A stretch of 64,000 nt of DNA from UBA8949 sp942493365 (lineage in GTDB: Bacteria; Bacillota; Clostridia; Saccharofermentanales; UBA5734). Location of the stretch: contig OW818697.1 of NCBI GenBank assembly GCA_942493365.1, positions 186,001-250,000 of the forward strand. The letters are read 5' to 3'. This document shows, piece after piece, positions 34,332 to 50,297 of the stretch (position 1 is its first letter; each line of letters starts with the position of its first letter). The translations under genes and the position numbers were made by a program. A model generated the notes under the pieces. The model was not told where the DNA came from, did not search any database, and saw only the letters and a list, made by a program, of their open reading frames with translations.

Positions 34332-36134
34332 ATGAACAAAGCCGATATTAAGAAATGGTTCGCGACCACTTGGTTGCATGTCAAACGGGTAGCGCTGGCC
34401 GCATGGACCGGCGTTCATCTCTCGGCGGCTTTCATTTGGTCCGGCGTCAAGGCCGCCGCCATATTCTTTTGGGGTGGTCTGAAAACATCGGCCATTTCGA
34501 TCGGTCGCTGGCTCCGAAAGGCCGCCCCGGTAGTCGGTCGCAGCATTTTGTGGGTGATGCGGGCCATTTGGATTTGGGTCAAAAAGACGGCTCCGATCGT
34601 CTGGGATTATGCCAAACGCATCACCTTTGCCATCGGGCGGTTGATCAAAAGAGCTTCGATCGCCTTGTACCGGAAAGTCAAGAAGGCTTATGCTGATCAT
34701 CCTCATCTGCGCGTCTACACGGTCGTTGTTGTCATCGTTCTGGTTTTGGGCGGCGTGGCCATCGGCGTGGGTCAATGGCAGAAGCTTCCACCAGGCGAAA
34801 CCGTTGCTGTGACAACGTCGCCTGACACATCAGCGCGCGGCAGTACAATCGTCGTCGGCGCAACCGACGCCATCGATATTATCAATCCGCTGTACTCGAT
34901 TGGCGATGGTGAAAACGATGCCGTTTCATTAATCTTTGAACCCCTGGTCCAGCTCGACGCCGCGAAAAAAGTCAGCAGCCGTCTGGCCGCATCTTGGGTC
35001 TATGATGAAACGACGCATCAGTTGGTCTTTGAACTGACACCCGACCACACCTTCAGAGACGGGCGTGTGGTCAATGCCGCTGATGTTGTTTTCACTTATC
35101 AGTGCTTGCTGTCATCGTCGTATGATGGCCCGCTGCAGGGGCGCTTTGACGCAATTACTGCTGTAGCGCAAGGCAGTTCACCGCGTCAGGTCGTTTTCAC
35201 GTTGGCTGATTGGGTTGAGACGCCTGATTTTTCCCTATATACCATTGGTATTTTGAAATCTGATTATTATATCGTCAATTTCGAACGTGTCTTTGAAATG
35301 AGTTCGCTCAAGCAGGCGCCCGAAGGCAGCGGTTCATTTTATTTGTCGAACATGCAATCTGACCAGCTTCTGCTGTCCCAGCGTGAGGGCTATGGCGGAT
35401 CGATCAAAAATGTGACGATTATAAAGATCGCATCCGAATCCAAATACCGCATGCTGCAGCGCGGCGAGCTTGATATCGTTGCCAACAGCTGGGATACGCG
35501 TATGGCCGAAAGAGCGAAGGTTTTGGTCGGTTATCAGTTGACCCGCTTCAGCAGCAGTGTTGAAGACTACTTTTTGGTCAATCCTGAACCTGCTGCTGAC
35601 AGTATCGTTCAATTGCCGTTGCAACGGCTGGCTGTTCTGATGATTGCAGCCGGTCAAAAGTTGGATGTCGCCCAGCGGCAAGCTTTGACCAACTTGAGCG
35701 GCAAACCGATAACCCTCTACTATTACATCGGCCTCAATGAGGAAACCAGCCAAGCCAACAGGGCAACAGCCGCTGGCATCGCCAAGCTTCTCAACCAGGC
35801 CGGCCTTGATGTGACCGTAGCCAGTTCCAGTTGGCCGCAGTTAGCGGCTATGGCGACTACCGGCCGTTATGATATTCTCCTGATGCCATCAACAGTCAAC
35901 AATCGCTTGCCAGACCAGACCAACCTGCTGTCTGTTCCGGTGCAGCCAACGGATTCAGCCTTTATTGCCAAATTCAAAGAAGAGGTTTATATCGTCAGCA
36001 ATCGTTTGACCCAAGTGACCATCAATCCGAACGGTCATCCATTTGCCGCCATGGCCGGGTCGTGGACGGATCGGATCGAGAACATTCGCATCCTGAACAG
36101 TGACGGCTCATATTGGGAGGAGGTCTCTCCATGA
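34332..36134 (+). CDS. Membrane-anchored solute-binding-like protein with 11-residue repeats
   Basis: The 600-residue protein has three parts. Residues 14-123 are an unusual cytoplasmic-side repeat with ten units of exactly 11 residues, each opening with W, G or Y (W14, W25, W36, W47, G58, G69, W80, W91, G102, Y113), hydrophobic at position 4 and basic around 5-6; this predicts a long amphipathic helix. Residues 128-147 are one membrane helix (VYTVVVVIVLVLGGVAIGVG). Residues 165-600 look like a family 5 extracellular solute-binding protein (peptide or nickel type), with NPLYSIGDGENDAVSLIFEP, LVFELTPDHTFRDG and ADVVFTYQ. There is no lipobox and no permease gene nearby, so it may be a sensor or scaffold rather than an importer. 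The ATG at 34332 follows GGGAGGATTA; a TTG at 34320 is less likely. It overlaps the next gene by 4 bp. Confidence 0.72.
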   Translation: MNKADIKKWFATTWLHVKRVALAAWTGVHLSAAFIWSGVKAAAIFFWGGLKTSAISIGRWLRKAAPVVGRSILWVMRAIWIWVKKTAPIVWDYAKRITFAIGRLIKRASIALYRKVKKAYADHPHLRVYTVVVVIVLVLGGVAIGVGQWQKLPPGETVAVTTSPDTSARGSTIVVGATDAIDIINPLYSIGDGENDAVSLIFEPLVQLDAAKKVSSRLAASWVYDETTHQLVFELTPDHTFRDGRVVNAADVVFTYQCLLSSSYDGPLQGRFDAITAVAQGSSPRQVVFTLADWVETPDFSLYTIGILKSDYYIVNFERVFEMSSLKQAPEGSGSFYLSNMQSDQLLLSQREGYGGSIKNVTIIKIASESKYRMLQRGELDIVANSWDTRMAERAKVLVGYQLTRFSSSVEDYFLVNPEPAADSIVQLPLQRLAVLMIAAGQKLDVAQRQALTNLSGKPITLYYYIGLNEETSQANRATAAGIAKLLNQAGLDVTVASSSWPQLAAMATTGRYDILLMPSTVNNRLPDQTNLLSVPVQPTDSAFIAKFKEEVYIVSNRLTQVTINPNGHPFAAMAGSWTDRIENIRILNSDGSYWEEVSP

Positions 36135-37402
36135 ACAAGGATCAGTTCCAACAGCTCATTCAGGCCGGTCCGGTTTTGCTTGACGGGGCAACCGGCACGC
36201 ATCTGCAGGCGGCTGGCATGCCGTCCGGCGTCTGCCCGGAAGCCTGGGTGCTGGATCATCCGGACATCTTGACAAGCCTGCAGCGTGCTTATTTCGACGC
36301 CGGCAGTCAAATTGTCATGACCTGCACGTTTGGCGCAAATCGTCCAAAAATGGAGCACTACCCCATCTCGCTCAACGCTGAGGAACTCAACCGCCGCGTC
36401 GCTGCCATCAGCATTGGCCTGCGCGATGAGCTGAGACAGAAGAGCCCGGGGCGAACCTTTTTTGTTGCCGGCGAACTCGGTCCGACCGGTCAGTTTCTCT
36501 TGCCGTCCGGTGATGTAGCATTTGATGAAATGGTCGATATCTATCGAGAGCAAGCGCGCGGACTGGTCGCGGCGGGTGTTGATTTGTTTGCGATTGAAAC
36601 CATGATTGATCTGGCCGAGGTTCGTGCCGCGGTGCTGGCCATTCAAGCCGAATGTGACCTGCCAATCATTGCCTCTCTGACCTATGACGCCAAGGGTCGC
36701 ACCTTGTCTGGTAATACACCGCTCGAATGCCTTCTGACCTTAGCCAGCCTGGGCGTCTCTGCCAGCGGTATCAACTGTTCATTCGGCCCCGACCTGCTCG
36801 GAACATTTATCGAGCCGCTGCGGCCAATCACGCCCATTCCCCTGATGCTCAAACCCAATGCCGGCTTGCCGACGATCATCGAGGGTCGTACAGTCTTCCC
36901 GCTCGATGCCAAGGCTTTTGCTCAGATCATGCGGCCGCTGGCCGGCCACGGTGTTTTGCTGCTGGGCGGATGCTGCGGCACATCGCCGGCACATATTGCA
37001 GAACTGCGTACCGCCCTGTCCGTTGGCGAGATCTCAAGCACGGCGCTCCCTGCTGCCTTACCCGCCATGATCTGTTCAGCACGTAAAAGTTGGCTGATCG
37101 AAAATCCGCGGGCGCTACCGGTGGTATCCTGCACGGATGCCGACAGTTTGAGCGACGATGTTTATGATGTTATGGACGATGAGCCGGCAGCCATTATTCT
37201 GGATCTTGACGCCGCCGCTGTTGTCAGCGGTGTCAAACCAATTGTCGATGCCTTTATTCAATTGCAGGTTTCGGTGCCGGTTCCCTTGGTATTTCGTTCC
37301 GACAATCACGAATTGTTGCAGAAACTGCTGCGCATTTATTGCGGCCGCGCCGGGGTGATCGGCGCGTTGCCGGTTCTTTCCTTTGGAGCGCTTGTTGTTT
37401 GA
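36131..37402 (+). CDS. Homocysteine S-methyltransferase-like protein with truncated extra domain
   Basis: Residues 1-300 resemble the zinc-dependent homocysteine-binding barrel of MetH and MmuM: LLDGATGTHLQ near 16, VMTCTFGANR, GELGPTGQFL, FAIETMIDLAE, GINCSFGPDLL and LLLGGCCGTSP, with the three zinc cysteines in NCS and GGCCG. The extra 120 residues (from about 310) partly resemble the beginning of a pterin-binding barrel (VPVPLVFRSDNHELLQKLL) but stop early, and no cobalamin domain follows. It may use a methyl donor such as S-methylmethionine, or need partner proteins; the reaction is not certain. It overlaps the previous gene by 4 bp (ATGA), so the two are coupled. Confidence 0.75.
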   Translation: MNKDQFQQLIQAGPVLLDGATGTHLQAAGMPSGVCPEAWVLDHPDILTSLQRAYFDAGSQIVMTCTFGANRPKMEHYPISLNAEELNRRVAAISIGLRDELRQKSPGRTFFVAGELGPTGQFLLPSGDVAFDEMVDIYREQARGLVAAGVDLFAIETMIDLAEVRAAVLAIQAECDLPIIASLTYDAKGRTLSGNTPLECLLTLASLGVSASGINCSFGPDLLGTFIEPLRPITPIPLMLKPNAGLPTIIEGRTVFPLDAKAFAQIMRPLAGHGVLLLGGCCGTSPAHIAELRTALSVGEISSTALPAALPAMICSARKSWLIENPRALPVVSCTDADSLSDDVYDVMDDEPAAIILDLDAAAVVSGVKPIVDAFIQLQVSVPVPLVFRSDNHELLQKLLRIYCGRAGVIGALPVLSFGALVV

Positions 37403-37507
37403 TCGTGTTATCAAACACAGCTAATCGTAATATAGCATCATCATAAATGTTCCATTTCGCGACATTTAGCTGATTTCTTTGTTTTCTGTGTTGAATATCG
37501 TCGCATT

Positions 37508-37530
37508 ATGATACATCATATCATTATCAT
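37508..37530 (+). repeat. ATCAT repeats upstream of the XRE gene
   Basis: A small palindrome ATGATACATCAT (37508-37519) is followed by two more ATCAT copies (37520, 37526), 20-45 bases before the XRE-type regulator. It could be its own operator; this is inference. Confidence 0.25.
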
Positions 37531-37551
37531 CTTTTCGAGGTGCTGACTGAT

Positions 37552-37833
37552 ATGATCAATTTATTGGCTGAACGCCTGCGAATTCTGCGGCGGGAAATGA
37601 GAATTACGCAAGCGCGTGTCGCCCGGGAAATCCTGGTGCCGCGCGTCACATACACCCATTATGAACTGGGAAAGCGAACACCCGATCTCGATACAATCAT
37701 CCTGCTGGCCAGGTTCTATGATGTATCCGTTGATTATCTGGTTGGCAACTCCGACAGCCCGACTCTCGTCCCGCGCGCGTATCATTACTTGGATAACACC
37801 ACCGTCTCCGGCGTTCGCATCGCCGATCGCTGA
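37552..37833 (+). CDS. Small XRE-family helix-turn-helix regulator
   Basis: This 93-residue protein is mostly an XRE/Cro-type DNA-binding domain: LAERLRILRREMRITQARVAREILVPRVTYTHYELGKRTPDLDTI with the turn at residues 19-45, then LLARFYDVSVDYLVGNSDSP, the usual end of the domain. There is a short 20-residue tail and no sensor domain. The ATG at 37552 with GAGG eleven bases upstream is used; a GTG at 37540 is possible. Repeated ATCAT motifs lie upstream, so self-control is plausible. The target genes are unknown. Confidence 0.78.
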   Translation: MINLLAERLRILRREMRITQARVAREILVPRVTYTHYELGKRTPDLDTIILLARFYDVSVDYLVGNSDSPTLVPRAYHYLDNTTVSGVRIADR

Positions 37834-37853
37834 GCTTTCTGGCTTGATTCGAT

Positions 37854-37896
37854 AAAAAACCGGCGTTGCCATGTCTGGCAGCGCCGGTTCGTTTTT
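37854..37896. terminator. Bidirectional terminator between the XRE gene and rpoC
   Basis: A 13-bp stem (37858-37870 with 37877-37889, one G-U pair) has a 6-base loop. A T-run follows on the plus strand (37892-37896) and an A-run precedes it (37854-37859), giving a U-tract on the minus strand. It should end both the XRE transcript and the rpoBC transcript. Confidence 0.88.
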
Positions 37897-37910
37897 GTGG
37901 GAATGCCCGA

Positions 37911-41456
<3,546 letters not shown>

Positions 41457-41513
41457 TGCGCGCCGTCTCCTTCCGCAATTGGCAAATCACGACTACCGGG
41501 TATGATCCCGGAT

Positions 41514-45326
<3,813 letters not shown>

Positions 45327-45494
45327 TAATGATCACCTCACGCATGTTCCGGCCAGGCCGTTTATTCCTGGTTGGCCGCCGTAAACAAAAAATGTTGACG
45401 TCAACCCTGCAGATGCTATAATTGACTTGAAAAAGCTCACATTTGCTGCTGTCAAGCGCAGGCAACAAACCGCCAAGTTATGACGCGTTATAAA

Positions 45495-45523
45495 ATAATA
45501 GCACTCAACCCTTGCGGTGTCAA
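45495..45523 (-). promoter_or_regulatory. rpoB: rpoBC promoter
   Basis: The minus strand has a perfect TTGACA (45518-45523), 17 bases, and TATTAT (45495-45500). Transcription should start near 45488, leaving a long leader before rpoB. Confidence 0.82.
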
Positions 45524-45610
45524 TTAAATTTGGCATCTTTTTTCGATTTGTTCACACGACCAAACTTGTTTGACTTTTTGTGCTTTTTTTCGGAAAATTG
45601 TCACTGGATC

Positions 45611-45650
45611 AAGAAACTTCCGCCAGCCACAGGGCTTTCGGAAGTTTCTT
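45611..45650 (-). terminator. Inverted repeat, possible terminator of the foldase gene
   Basis: Arms AAGAAACTTCCG (45611-45622) and CGGAAGTTTCTT (45639-45650) pair perfectly over 12 bases, with an inner AGCC/GGCT stem. No U-tract follows directly in either direction, so efficient intrinsic termination is unclear. Confidence 0.45.
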
Positions 45651-45686
45651 GTACGACGTGAAAGGGCTGGTGCTTGATGCTTTTGG

Positions 45687-47219
45687 CTAATTGAGCAGGC
45701 TCATGCCGAAGCTTTGTATCGCATAGGGGTAATTCGGCTTTTGGGCCGTCAGATAGTCTTCGAATTTTTTGCTGGTCAGGTCGCTTTTGACGCTACCGTG
45801 CCATTCGGTATCCTTGATTTTGGACAAATACATAATATGGAAACCATAGGATGTCTGGATGACTCCCGTGTCGCCGGGTTTGTGGGTAGGATCCATGCTC
45901 CAGCCGAGAAATTCAGCAACTAAGCTGCTGGAGGGTGTGATGTCCTCATACAGGCCGCCAGTCGTGTTGCTACCTGGGTCTTGGGAGTTGGCGTTGGCCA
46001 GCGCAGAAAAAGCGTCTTCAGTTGCCGGGCCAGCCTTGTATTGCGCAAGGATCGATTCGGCTTTGGCCTTGGCTGTGGCAATCACTTCTGCTGTCGCGGT
46101 GGCTTTGTCGGCTTCAATCAGGATGTGGCGGACATCGACAAGGGCCGGGTTGTCATTGATTTGGCGATCGACAAAGTAAATCAGCGTCGCGCCGGTTGTG
46201 GATTCGATCACTGTCATGTTGCCGGCTGCGCGATCGGTGCTGAACAGCCAATCGGAGATTTTGGTGTTGCTGACATCTGCTTTTTTGGAGCCCGTGACCA
46301 GTGATTTGTCGGTGGTTGTGTAAGACTCTTTGCTGGCTTCGGGAGCGTAGGCGATGCATTCGGCTTTAAAGGAGTCCTGGTCGGTTATTTTGCCCATCAT
46401 CTCGGCCGCTTTGGCCTTGGCATCAGCTAAGGCATCGGCAGTTGGCGTTGTTGCCCCATCTGCGAGTGAAGCAGTAATGGTGAAGGTGCGATAATCGACA
46501 ATATCGTACGTTGCTTTATTGTCATTGTAATAGGTCTCAATTTCCGTCTCTGTGAAGACATAAGTGTCCAGCGTCTGAGAAGAATACTTGCTGGCCAAAA
46601 AAGCTCTGTCGAGATACTGTTTTATCACGGCTTCGCTGACACCGACACCGAACTGGCTGATCAGGTAGTTCTCAATCGTCTGACCTTCTGTCTTGGCAGT
46701 AGTCGCAAGGTTTTCGAGGCTGCTGGCGATCTGATCCTTTTCGGTTTGCTCCAGCGCGACACCTTCAGCCTTTGCATTTTCAGTAAGAATGACCGTTTCT
46801 TGAATCTGCTGCGCGGCCATATCTTTGAAAAAATCTTCATTGGTCGCAAAATTTGTGTCAAAAGAACAGGGTTCTTTTAAGGATTTTTTTCCAGCTTCTG
46901 TCGTGGGGTCAATCGCAAAATTGCTTAATAATGATCGATAATAAATGTTGAATTCAGCGGCGGAAATATCCACCTTGCCGACGGTCAGCGCAGGGAACCA
47001 TTGCCGGGGCAGGCCAACATTGATGACCCACCCAGTGGCGATGCCAAGAATCGCAATCACCAGCACAATCGAAGTGATGATTGTTACGGCTTTGTTGGAT
47101 GTGCGAATCGGCTTTTTGCCGCCGTCTCTTGATTTCATGCGCGCCAGTCTGGCTTTACGCTCATCTCGCTGCGTTTCTGCATTCCACTTTTTATTCTGAT
47201 TTTGCTTCGAATCGCTCAT
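45687..47219 (-). CDS. Membrane-anchored parvulin-type foldase (PrsA/SurA-like)
   Basis: This 510-residue protein likely helps secreted proteins fold outside the membrane. A basic N-terminus (about residues 1-42) precedes one membrane helix (AVTIITSIVLVIAILGIATGW), so it is a type II membrane protein with no lipobox, unlike PrsA of Bacillus. Residues 70-210 are a SurA-like helical chaperone part. A parvulin peptidyl-prolyl isomerase domain follows, VDVRHILIEADKATATAEV to GDTGVIQTSYGFHIMYL (about 370-485). It is preceded by an ordinary promoter. The frame extends eight codons to a TTG, but the ATG at 47219 is preferred. Confidence 0.85.
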   Translation of the reverse strand: MSDSKQNQNKKWNAETQRDERKARLARMKSRDGGKKPIRTSNKAVTIITSIVLVIAILGIATGWVINVGLPRQWFPALTVGKVDISAAEFNIYYRSLLSNFAIDPTTEAGKKSLKEPCSFDTNFATNEDFFKDMAAQQIQETVILTENAKAEGVALEQTEKDQIASSLENLATTAKTEGQTIENYLISQFGVGVSEAVIKQYLDRAFLASKYSSQTLDTYVFTETEIETYYNDNKATYDIVDYRTFTITASLADGATTPTADALADAKAKAAEMMGKITDQDSFKAECIAYAPEASKESYTTTDKSLVTGSKKADVSNTKISDWLFSTDRAAGNMTVIESTTGATLIYFVDRQINDNPALVDVRHILIEADKATATAEVIATAKAKAESILAQYKAGPATEDAFSALANANSQDPGSNTTGGLYEDITPSSSLVAEFLGWSMDPTHKPGDTGVIQTSYGFHIMYLSKIKDTEWHGSVKSDLTSKKFEDYLTAQKPNYPYAIQSFGMSLLN

Positions 47220-47259
47220 GCCTGATCCATCCTTCACCCTCAAAATGCGTTATTTGCTC

Positions 47260-47288
47260 ATTATACACAGTCAACCGCCGTGAAACAA
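47260..47288 (-). promoter_or_regulatory. Promoter of the foldase gene
   Basis: A perfect TATAAT (47260-47265) on the minus strand follows TTGTTT (47283-47288) by 17 bases, about 40 bases before the start codon. Confidence 0.55.
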
Positions 47289-47335
47289 CACAGCCAACCC
47301 GATATTACTGCATCAATGTGACAGCAGTATGAAGA

Positions 47336-47932
47336 TCAATTGCTTTTTTGTCTCGGTGGCGCTTTGAATCCCAGCTCGCTGGCTTTTTTGTAAAAAGATG
47401 TACTGCGCAGACCCGCGCGTCGAGCCGCCTCCTGGCCGTTGATTCGCCCTTCCGCCCATTCGCGGCAAATCTCGCGAAAACCCGGCGGGATCGATACCGG
47501 CGGACGTCCAATGCGGCGGCCTTGCTGGCGGGCCGCTTTGATGCCGGCCTTTTTACGGCCGGATTGAAAGTTGAACTCGAGACGCTCGACCGACTCCAGC
47601 AATTTCAAAGCCGCTCGGCCGGCCGGGCTGCGGGTATCGAGACTGTCTTCCAAAATAACGAGTTCGGCACCGGCATCGGCGATCTGACGCGCGGTTTGCA
47701 GAAAGTCCCGCAGATTCTCGCAGAAACGATCGGTCGCTGCGGCAAAAATGACATCGCCGGCCTGAAGATTGGCAATCAAGCGGGCCCGTTGTCCGCGGTC
47801 GGCTTCAGCCTGTCCGGCCGATGGTCGGTCGACAAAAATGCGGTCAAAGCCGCCAATCGTATCCAGTTGCATCGCCTGCCGGTTGACGTCCGGATCAGCT
47901 TGGTCCAGCAGCATGTAGCCATATCTCGCCAT
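47336..47932 (-). CDS. Resolvase-like protein lacking catalytic serine
   Basis: The 198-residue protein has the shape of a small serine resolvase: an N-terminal domain (residues 1-100), a long helix (AALKLLESVERLEFNFQSGRKKAGIKAA) and a C-terminal helix-turn-helix (INGQEAARRAGLRSTSFYKK, about 164-183). The N-terminus aligns with gamma-delta resolvase residue by residue, but position 10, the nucleophilic Ser, is Asp, Arg8 is Leu, and the second Arg of the DRxxR motif is Glu72 (DRFCEN). Arg46 and Arg69 remain. It should not recombine DNA and may have become a DNA-binding regulator. A strong AGGAGG precedes the ATG. No inverted repeats or other mobile genes are nearby. Confidence 0.82.
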   Translation of the reverse strand: MARYGYMLLDQADPDVNRQAMQLDTIGGFDRIFVDRPSAGQAEADRGQRARLIANLQAGDVIFAAATDRFCENLRDFLQTARQIADAGAELVILEDSLDTRSPAGRAALKLLESVERLEFNFQSGRKKAGIKAARQQGRRIGRPPVSIPPGFREICREWAEGRINGQEAARRAGLRSTSFYKKASELGFKAPPRQKSN

Positions 47933-47955
47933 TGGGGGTACCTCCTAGAATGATG

Positions 47956-48612
47956 TTAAATAGTATACAGGAAATCTGTCATTTGTTCGGGACTTTTCAG
48001 CCAAAGATCCGGCGCGGCGTCCTGGAGTTCGTCAATCGGCATAACCGTCCAATCGACAATGGCGCTCAAGCACCCCGCTCGTTTGGCACTGGTGAGATCA
48101 TGAATGCTGTCGCCCACAAAAACAACCTGCTTTGGGTCTTCCAGGCTCAATTGGCGCATGGCTTCAAAAACCGGCGCGGGATCGGGTTTGTGGCGATCTG
48201 TCGATTCTTTGGTGATAATAACCTTGAAGAAACCGGTCAAGTTAAAATCAACCAGGTTTTGCAGGGTCGCTTCATATCGCTTTGACGTGACAATGCCCAT
48301 CGGGATGCCCATGCGGTCGATTTGCTCCAACAACGCTGGCACTTTGAGAAAAATGCCAACATCCGTGCTCAGGTGGGCGCGGTTGTATTCAAGATAGGCT
48401 TGTTTCAAGGCCTGGGCGACCGTTGGCTCAAAGGGTCGGAAGAAATCGTCAAGCGGTGTGCCGATGCTGGCCAGAATGGCTCGGGCGTCCCCCGCGTGGC
48501 CTAGACAAGTGTGAAAGGCATGCTGATAGGAGGCGACAATCAGCGGGACCGTGTCCAGCAAGGTCCCGTCAACATCAAAAAGAACCGCCTTTATGGTGGT
48601 ACTATTGATCAT
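47956..48612 (-). CDS. HAD phosphatase, PpaX or phosphoglycolate phosphatase-like
   Basis: This 218-residue HAD-family enzyme has motif I LFDVDGTLLDT (nucleophile Asp13, Asp15), a helical cap, motif II with VTSKRY near residue 105, motif III Lys in ESTDRHKPDPAPV and motif IV VFVGDSIHDLTSA. The sequence resembles PpaX pyrophosphatases, which split pyrophosphate from HPr dephosphorylation, but the same family includes phosphoglycolate phosphatase, so the substrate is open. It overlaps the CBS-domain gene by 11 bp and lies 23 bp before the resolvase-like gene. Confidence 0.85.
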   Translation of the reverse strand: MINSTTIKAVLFDVDGTLLDTVPLIVASYQHAFHTCLGHAGDARAILASIGTPLDDFFRPFEPTVAQALKQAYLEYNRAHLSTDVGIFLKVPALLEQIDRMGIPMGIVTSKRYEATLQNLVDFNLTGFFKVIITKESTDRHKPDPAPVFEAMRQLSLEDPKQVVFVGDSIHDLTSAKRAGCLSAIVDWTVMPIDELQDAAPDLWLKSPEQMTDFLYTI

Positions 48613-49987
48613 GCGGTTCTCCTTGCAACGACGTTTCTGGGATGATCGTCAATTGAATTCTGGAGACGCGTTTTTCGTCCATCTCCAGTACCTTGAGCCG
48701 CATGTTGCGGAAAGTGACCTCGGGCTGTTCATTTTCTTCGGGGATGCGATCGAGCAGACTGATAAACAGTCCGGCCAGTGTATCGTAATCCTCGTCGGGA
48801 AATTCAATGCCAAGCGCTTCGCCGACTTCGTCCAACTGGGTCATGCCGGCGATGATGTAGGTCAGTTTATCTTTTTGGACGATTTCCAGCTCGTCTTCGT
48901 CATATTCGTCCTGCAGATTGCCGACAATTTCTTCCAGCAGATCTTCGAGGGTGATAATGCCGGCTGTACCGCCGTACTCGTCGATGACCACTGCTAACTG
49001 CGCGCGATCGCGCTGCATCTCACGGAAAAGGGTGTCAACATCCTTGGACTCAGGCACGATATAGGGAGCGCGGAGCATGCTGCGCAACGAAAAGGGCTGC
49101 TTGGGGCCTTCCGCGGCATGGATCAGCAAATCCTTGGTGTGTAGAACGCCGATGATGTTGTCAATGCTTTCCTCATAGACCGGGATGCGGGTGTATTTTT
49201 CGTGAATGGCCACGTCGAGGACTTCACCAAAGGTGGCGTCGACATCAAGCGACACGATGTTGGTCCGATGCGTCATAATTTCCGAGACTTCCTTGTCGTT
49301 GAACTCGAAAATGTTTTCGATCATCTCTTTCTCTGCAGCGTGAATATTGCCCGCTTCGCGGCCGACATCGACCATCATCCGTATTTCCTCCTCGGTGACC
49401 GAACGGTCATTTTTGCCGGGTTTCACGCCCAGCAAGCGAAGGATCAGATTGGTCGAAAAGGTCAGGAGAACAATAAAGGGACGCATGACTTTGCCAATTC
49501 CAGAAATGATGCCGACGACTCTTTTCGCGAATTTTTCCGGGTTGTTCTGCGCAACCCGCTTGGGAACCAGTTCGCCGAGCACCAGCGAGAAATACGACAG
49601 GATGATCGTTACCACGACGACGCTGATGTTATAAACCGCTTCGCTGTTGATGCCGATCATAACCTGCAGGCGATGGGCAAATTTATCCGCCGCGAAAGCT
49701 GATGACAAAAAGCCGGCCAGCGTGACGCCAACTTGGATGGTCGCCAAAAATGCGCTGGGCTCAGAAACCAGCTTGGCGATCTTGCGAAACGCTTTATCGC
49801 CTTCCTCGGCCTTCTTGCGGACGATGTTGTCGTTGAGCGAGATAATCGCGATTTCTGATGCCGAAAAAAAGGCGTTGATCAGAATCAGAATGGCCAAGAC
49901 CAGCAAGTCCAGCAGCAGTGCCGCGAATGACGGATCCGGTTGATTGATGTTTGACAAGAAGTAGCTTATATTACTGCCATCTTCCAC
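48602..49987 (-). CDS. CNNM/CorC-family CBS membrane protein
   Basis: This 461-residue protein belongs to the family once called hemolysins (UPF0053, CorC/HlyC), now linked to magnesium and cation transport. An N-terminal DUF21/CNNM membrane part (FSASEIAIISLNDN, VGVTLAGFLSSAFA, ILSYFSLVLGELVPKRVAQ) has about four helices to residue 190. Two CBS motifs follow (ILTHRTN-like EIMTHRTNIVSLDVDATFGE; IDEYGGTAGIITLEDLLEEI), then a CorC_HlyC beta domain. The start is a GTG at 49987 with AAGGAG ten bases upstream. It overlaps the phosphatase gene by 11 bp. Confidence 0.9.
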   Translation of the reverse strand: MEDGSNISYFLSNINQPDPSFAALLLDLLVLAILILINAFFSASEIAIISLNDNIVRKKAEEGDKAFRKIAKLVSEPSAFLATIQVGVTLAGFLSSAFAADKFAHRLQVMIGINSEAVYNISVVVVTIILSYFSLVLGELVPKRVAQNNPEKFAKRVVGIISGIGKVMRPFIVLLTFSTNLILRLLGVKPGKNDRSVTEEEIRMMVDVGREAGNIHAAEKEMIENIFEFNDKEVSEIMTHRTNIVSLDVDATFGEVLDVAIHEKYTRIPVYEESIDNIIGVLHTKDLLIHAAEGPKQPFSLRSMLRAPYIVPESKDVDTLFREMQRDRAQLAVVIDEYGGTAGIITLEDLLEEIVGNLQDEYDEDELEIVQKDKLTYIIAGMTQLDEVGEALGIEFPDEDYDTLAGLFISLLDRIPEENEQPEVTFRNMRLKVLEMDEKRVSRIQLTIIPETSLQGEPHDQ

Positions 49988-50297
49988 TGTGATGAGTCTC
50001 CTTTTGAGCCAGGCAGCCTTTTAGCTGCCGATTGGCAACGCCCGACGCAGGCCGGTATGAATAGTCCAATAATATCAGTTTTTCGAATGAAGAGCAAGGA
50101 GACGGTGAATGTCTTGTTCTACGTACTAAACAGTCTTTCGCTTTTGGAAAACTTTGCCCTGTCATCGGTCAAGTCATTAAATGTCATTGACTTTGCATGT
50201 CATCTTATGTCATAATGAATTTAACCTAGATGTTTTCATGACAATTTTTGATTGTCATCATCACGATGCTTGACACGACACGTGTTGGAGGAATGAC
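49988..50297. other. Divergent control region rich in TGTCAT elements
   Basis: This 310-base stretch has no gene. Its right half holds a promoter for the 50298 gene and a cluster of TGTCAT or ATGACA hexamers. The left half (49988-50150) shows only the ribosome site of the CBS gene and nothing else I recognise. Confidence 0.75.

Larger units (their letters stand above)
45327..45686. other. rpoB upstream region without genes
   Basis: This 360-base stretch holds the rpoB promoter (45495-45523), a leader of about 160 bases with a perfect 12-base palindrome GTTGACGTCAAC at 45394-45405, and an inverted repeat at 45611-45650 after the foldase gene. I see no rplJ-rplL coding sequence or other gene in it. 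Confidence 0.8.

Noticed and set aside
47336..47932. Mobile element carrying a recombinase
   Set aside because: The catalytic residues are lost, no inverted repeats, target duplication or partner genes are seen, and base use matches the neighbours.
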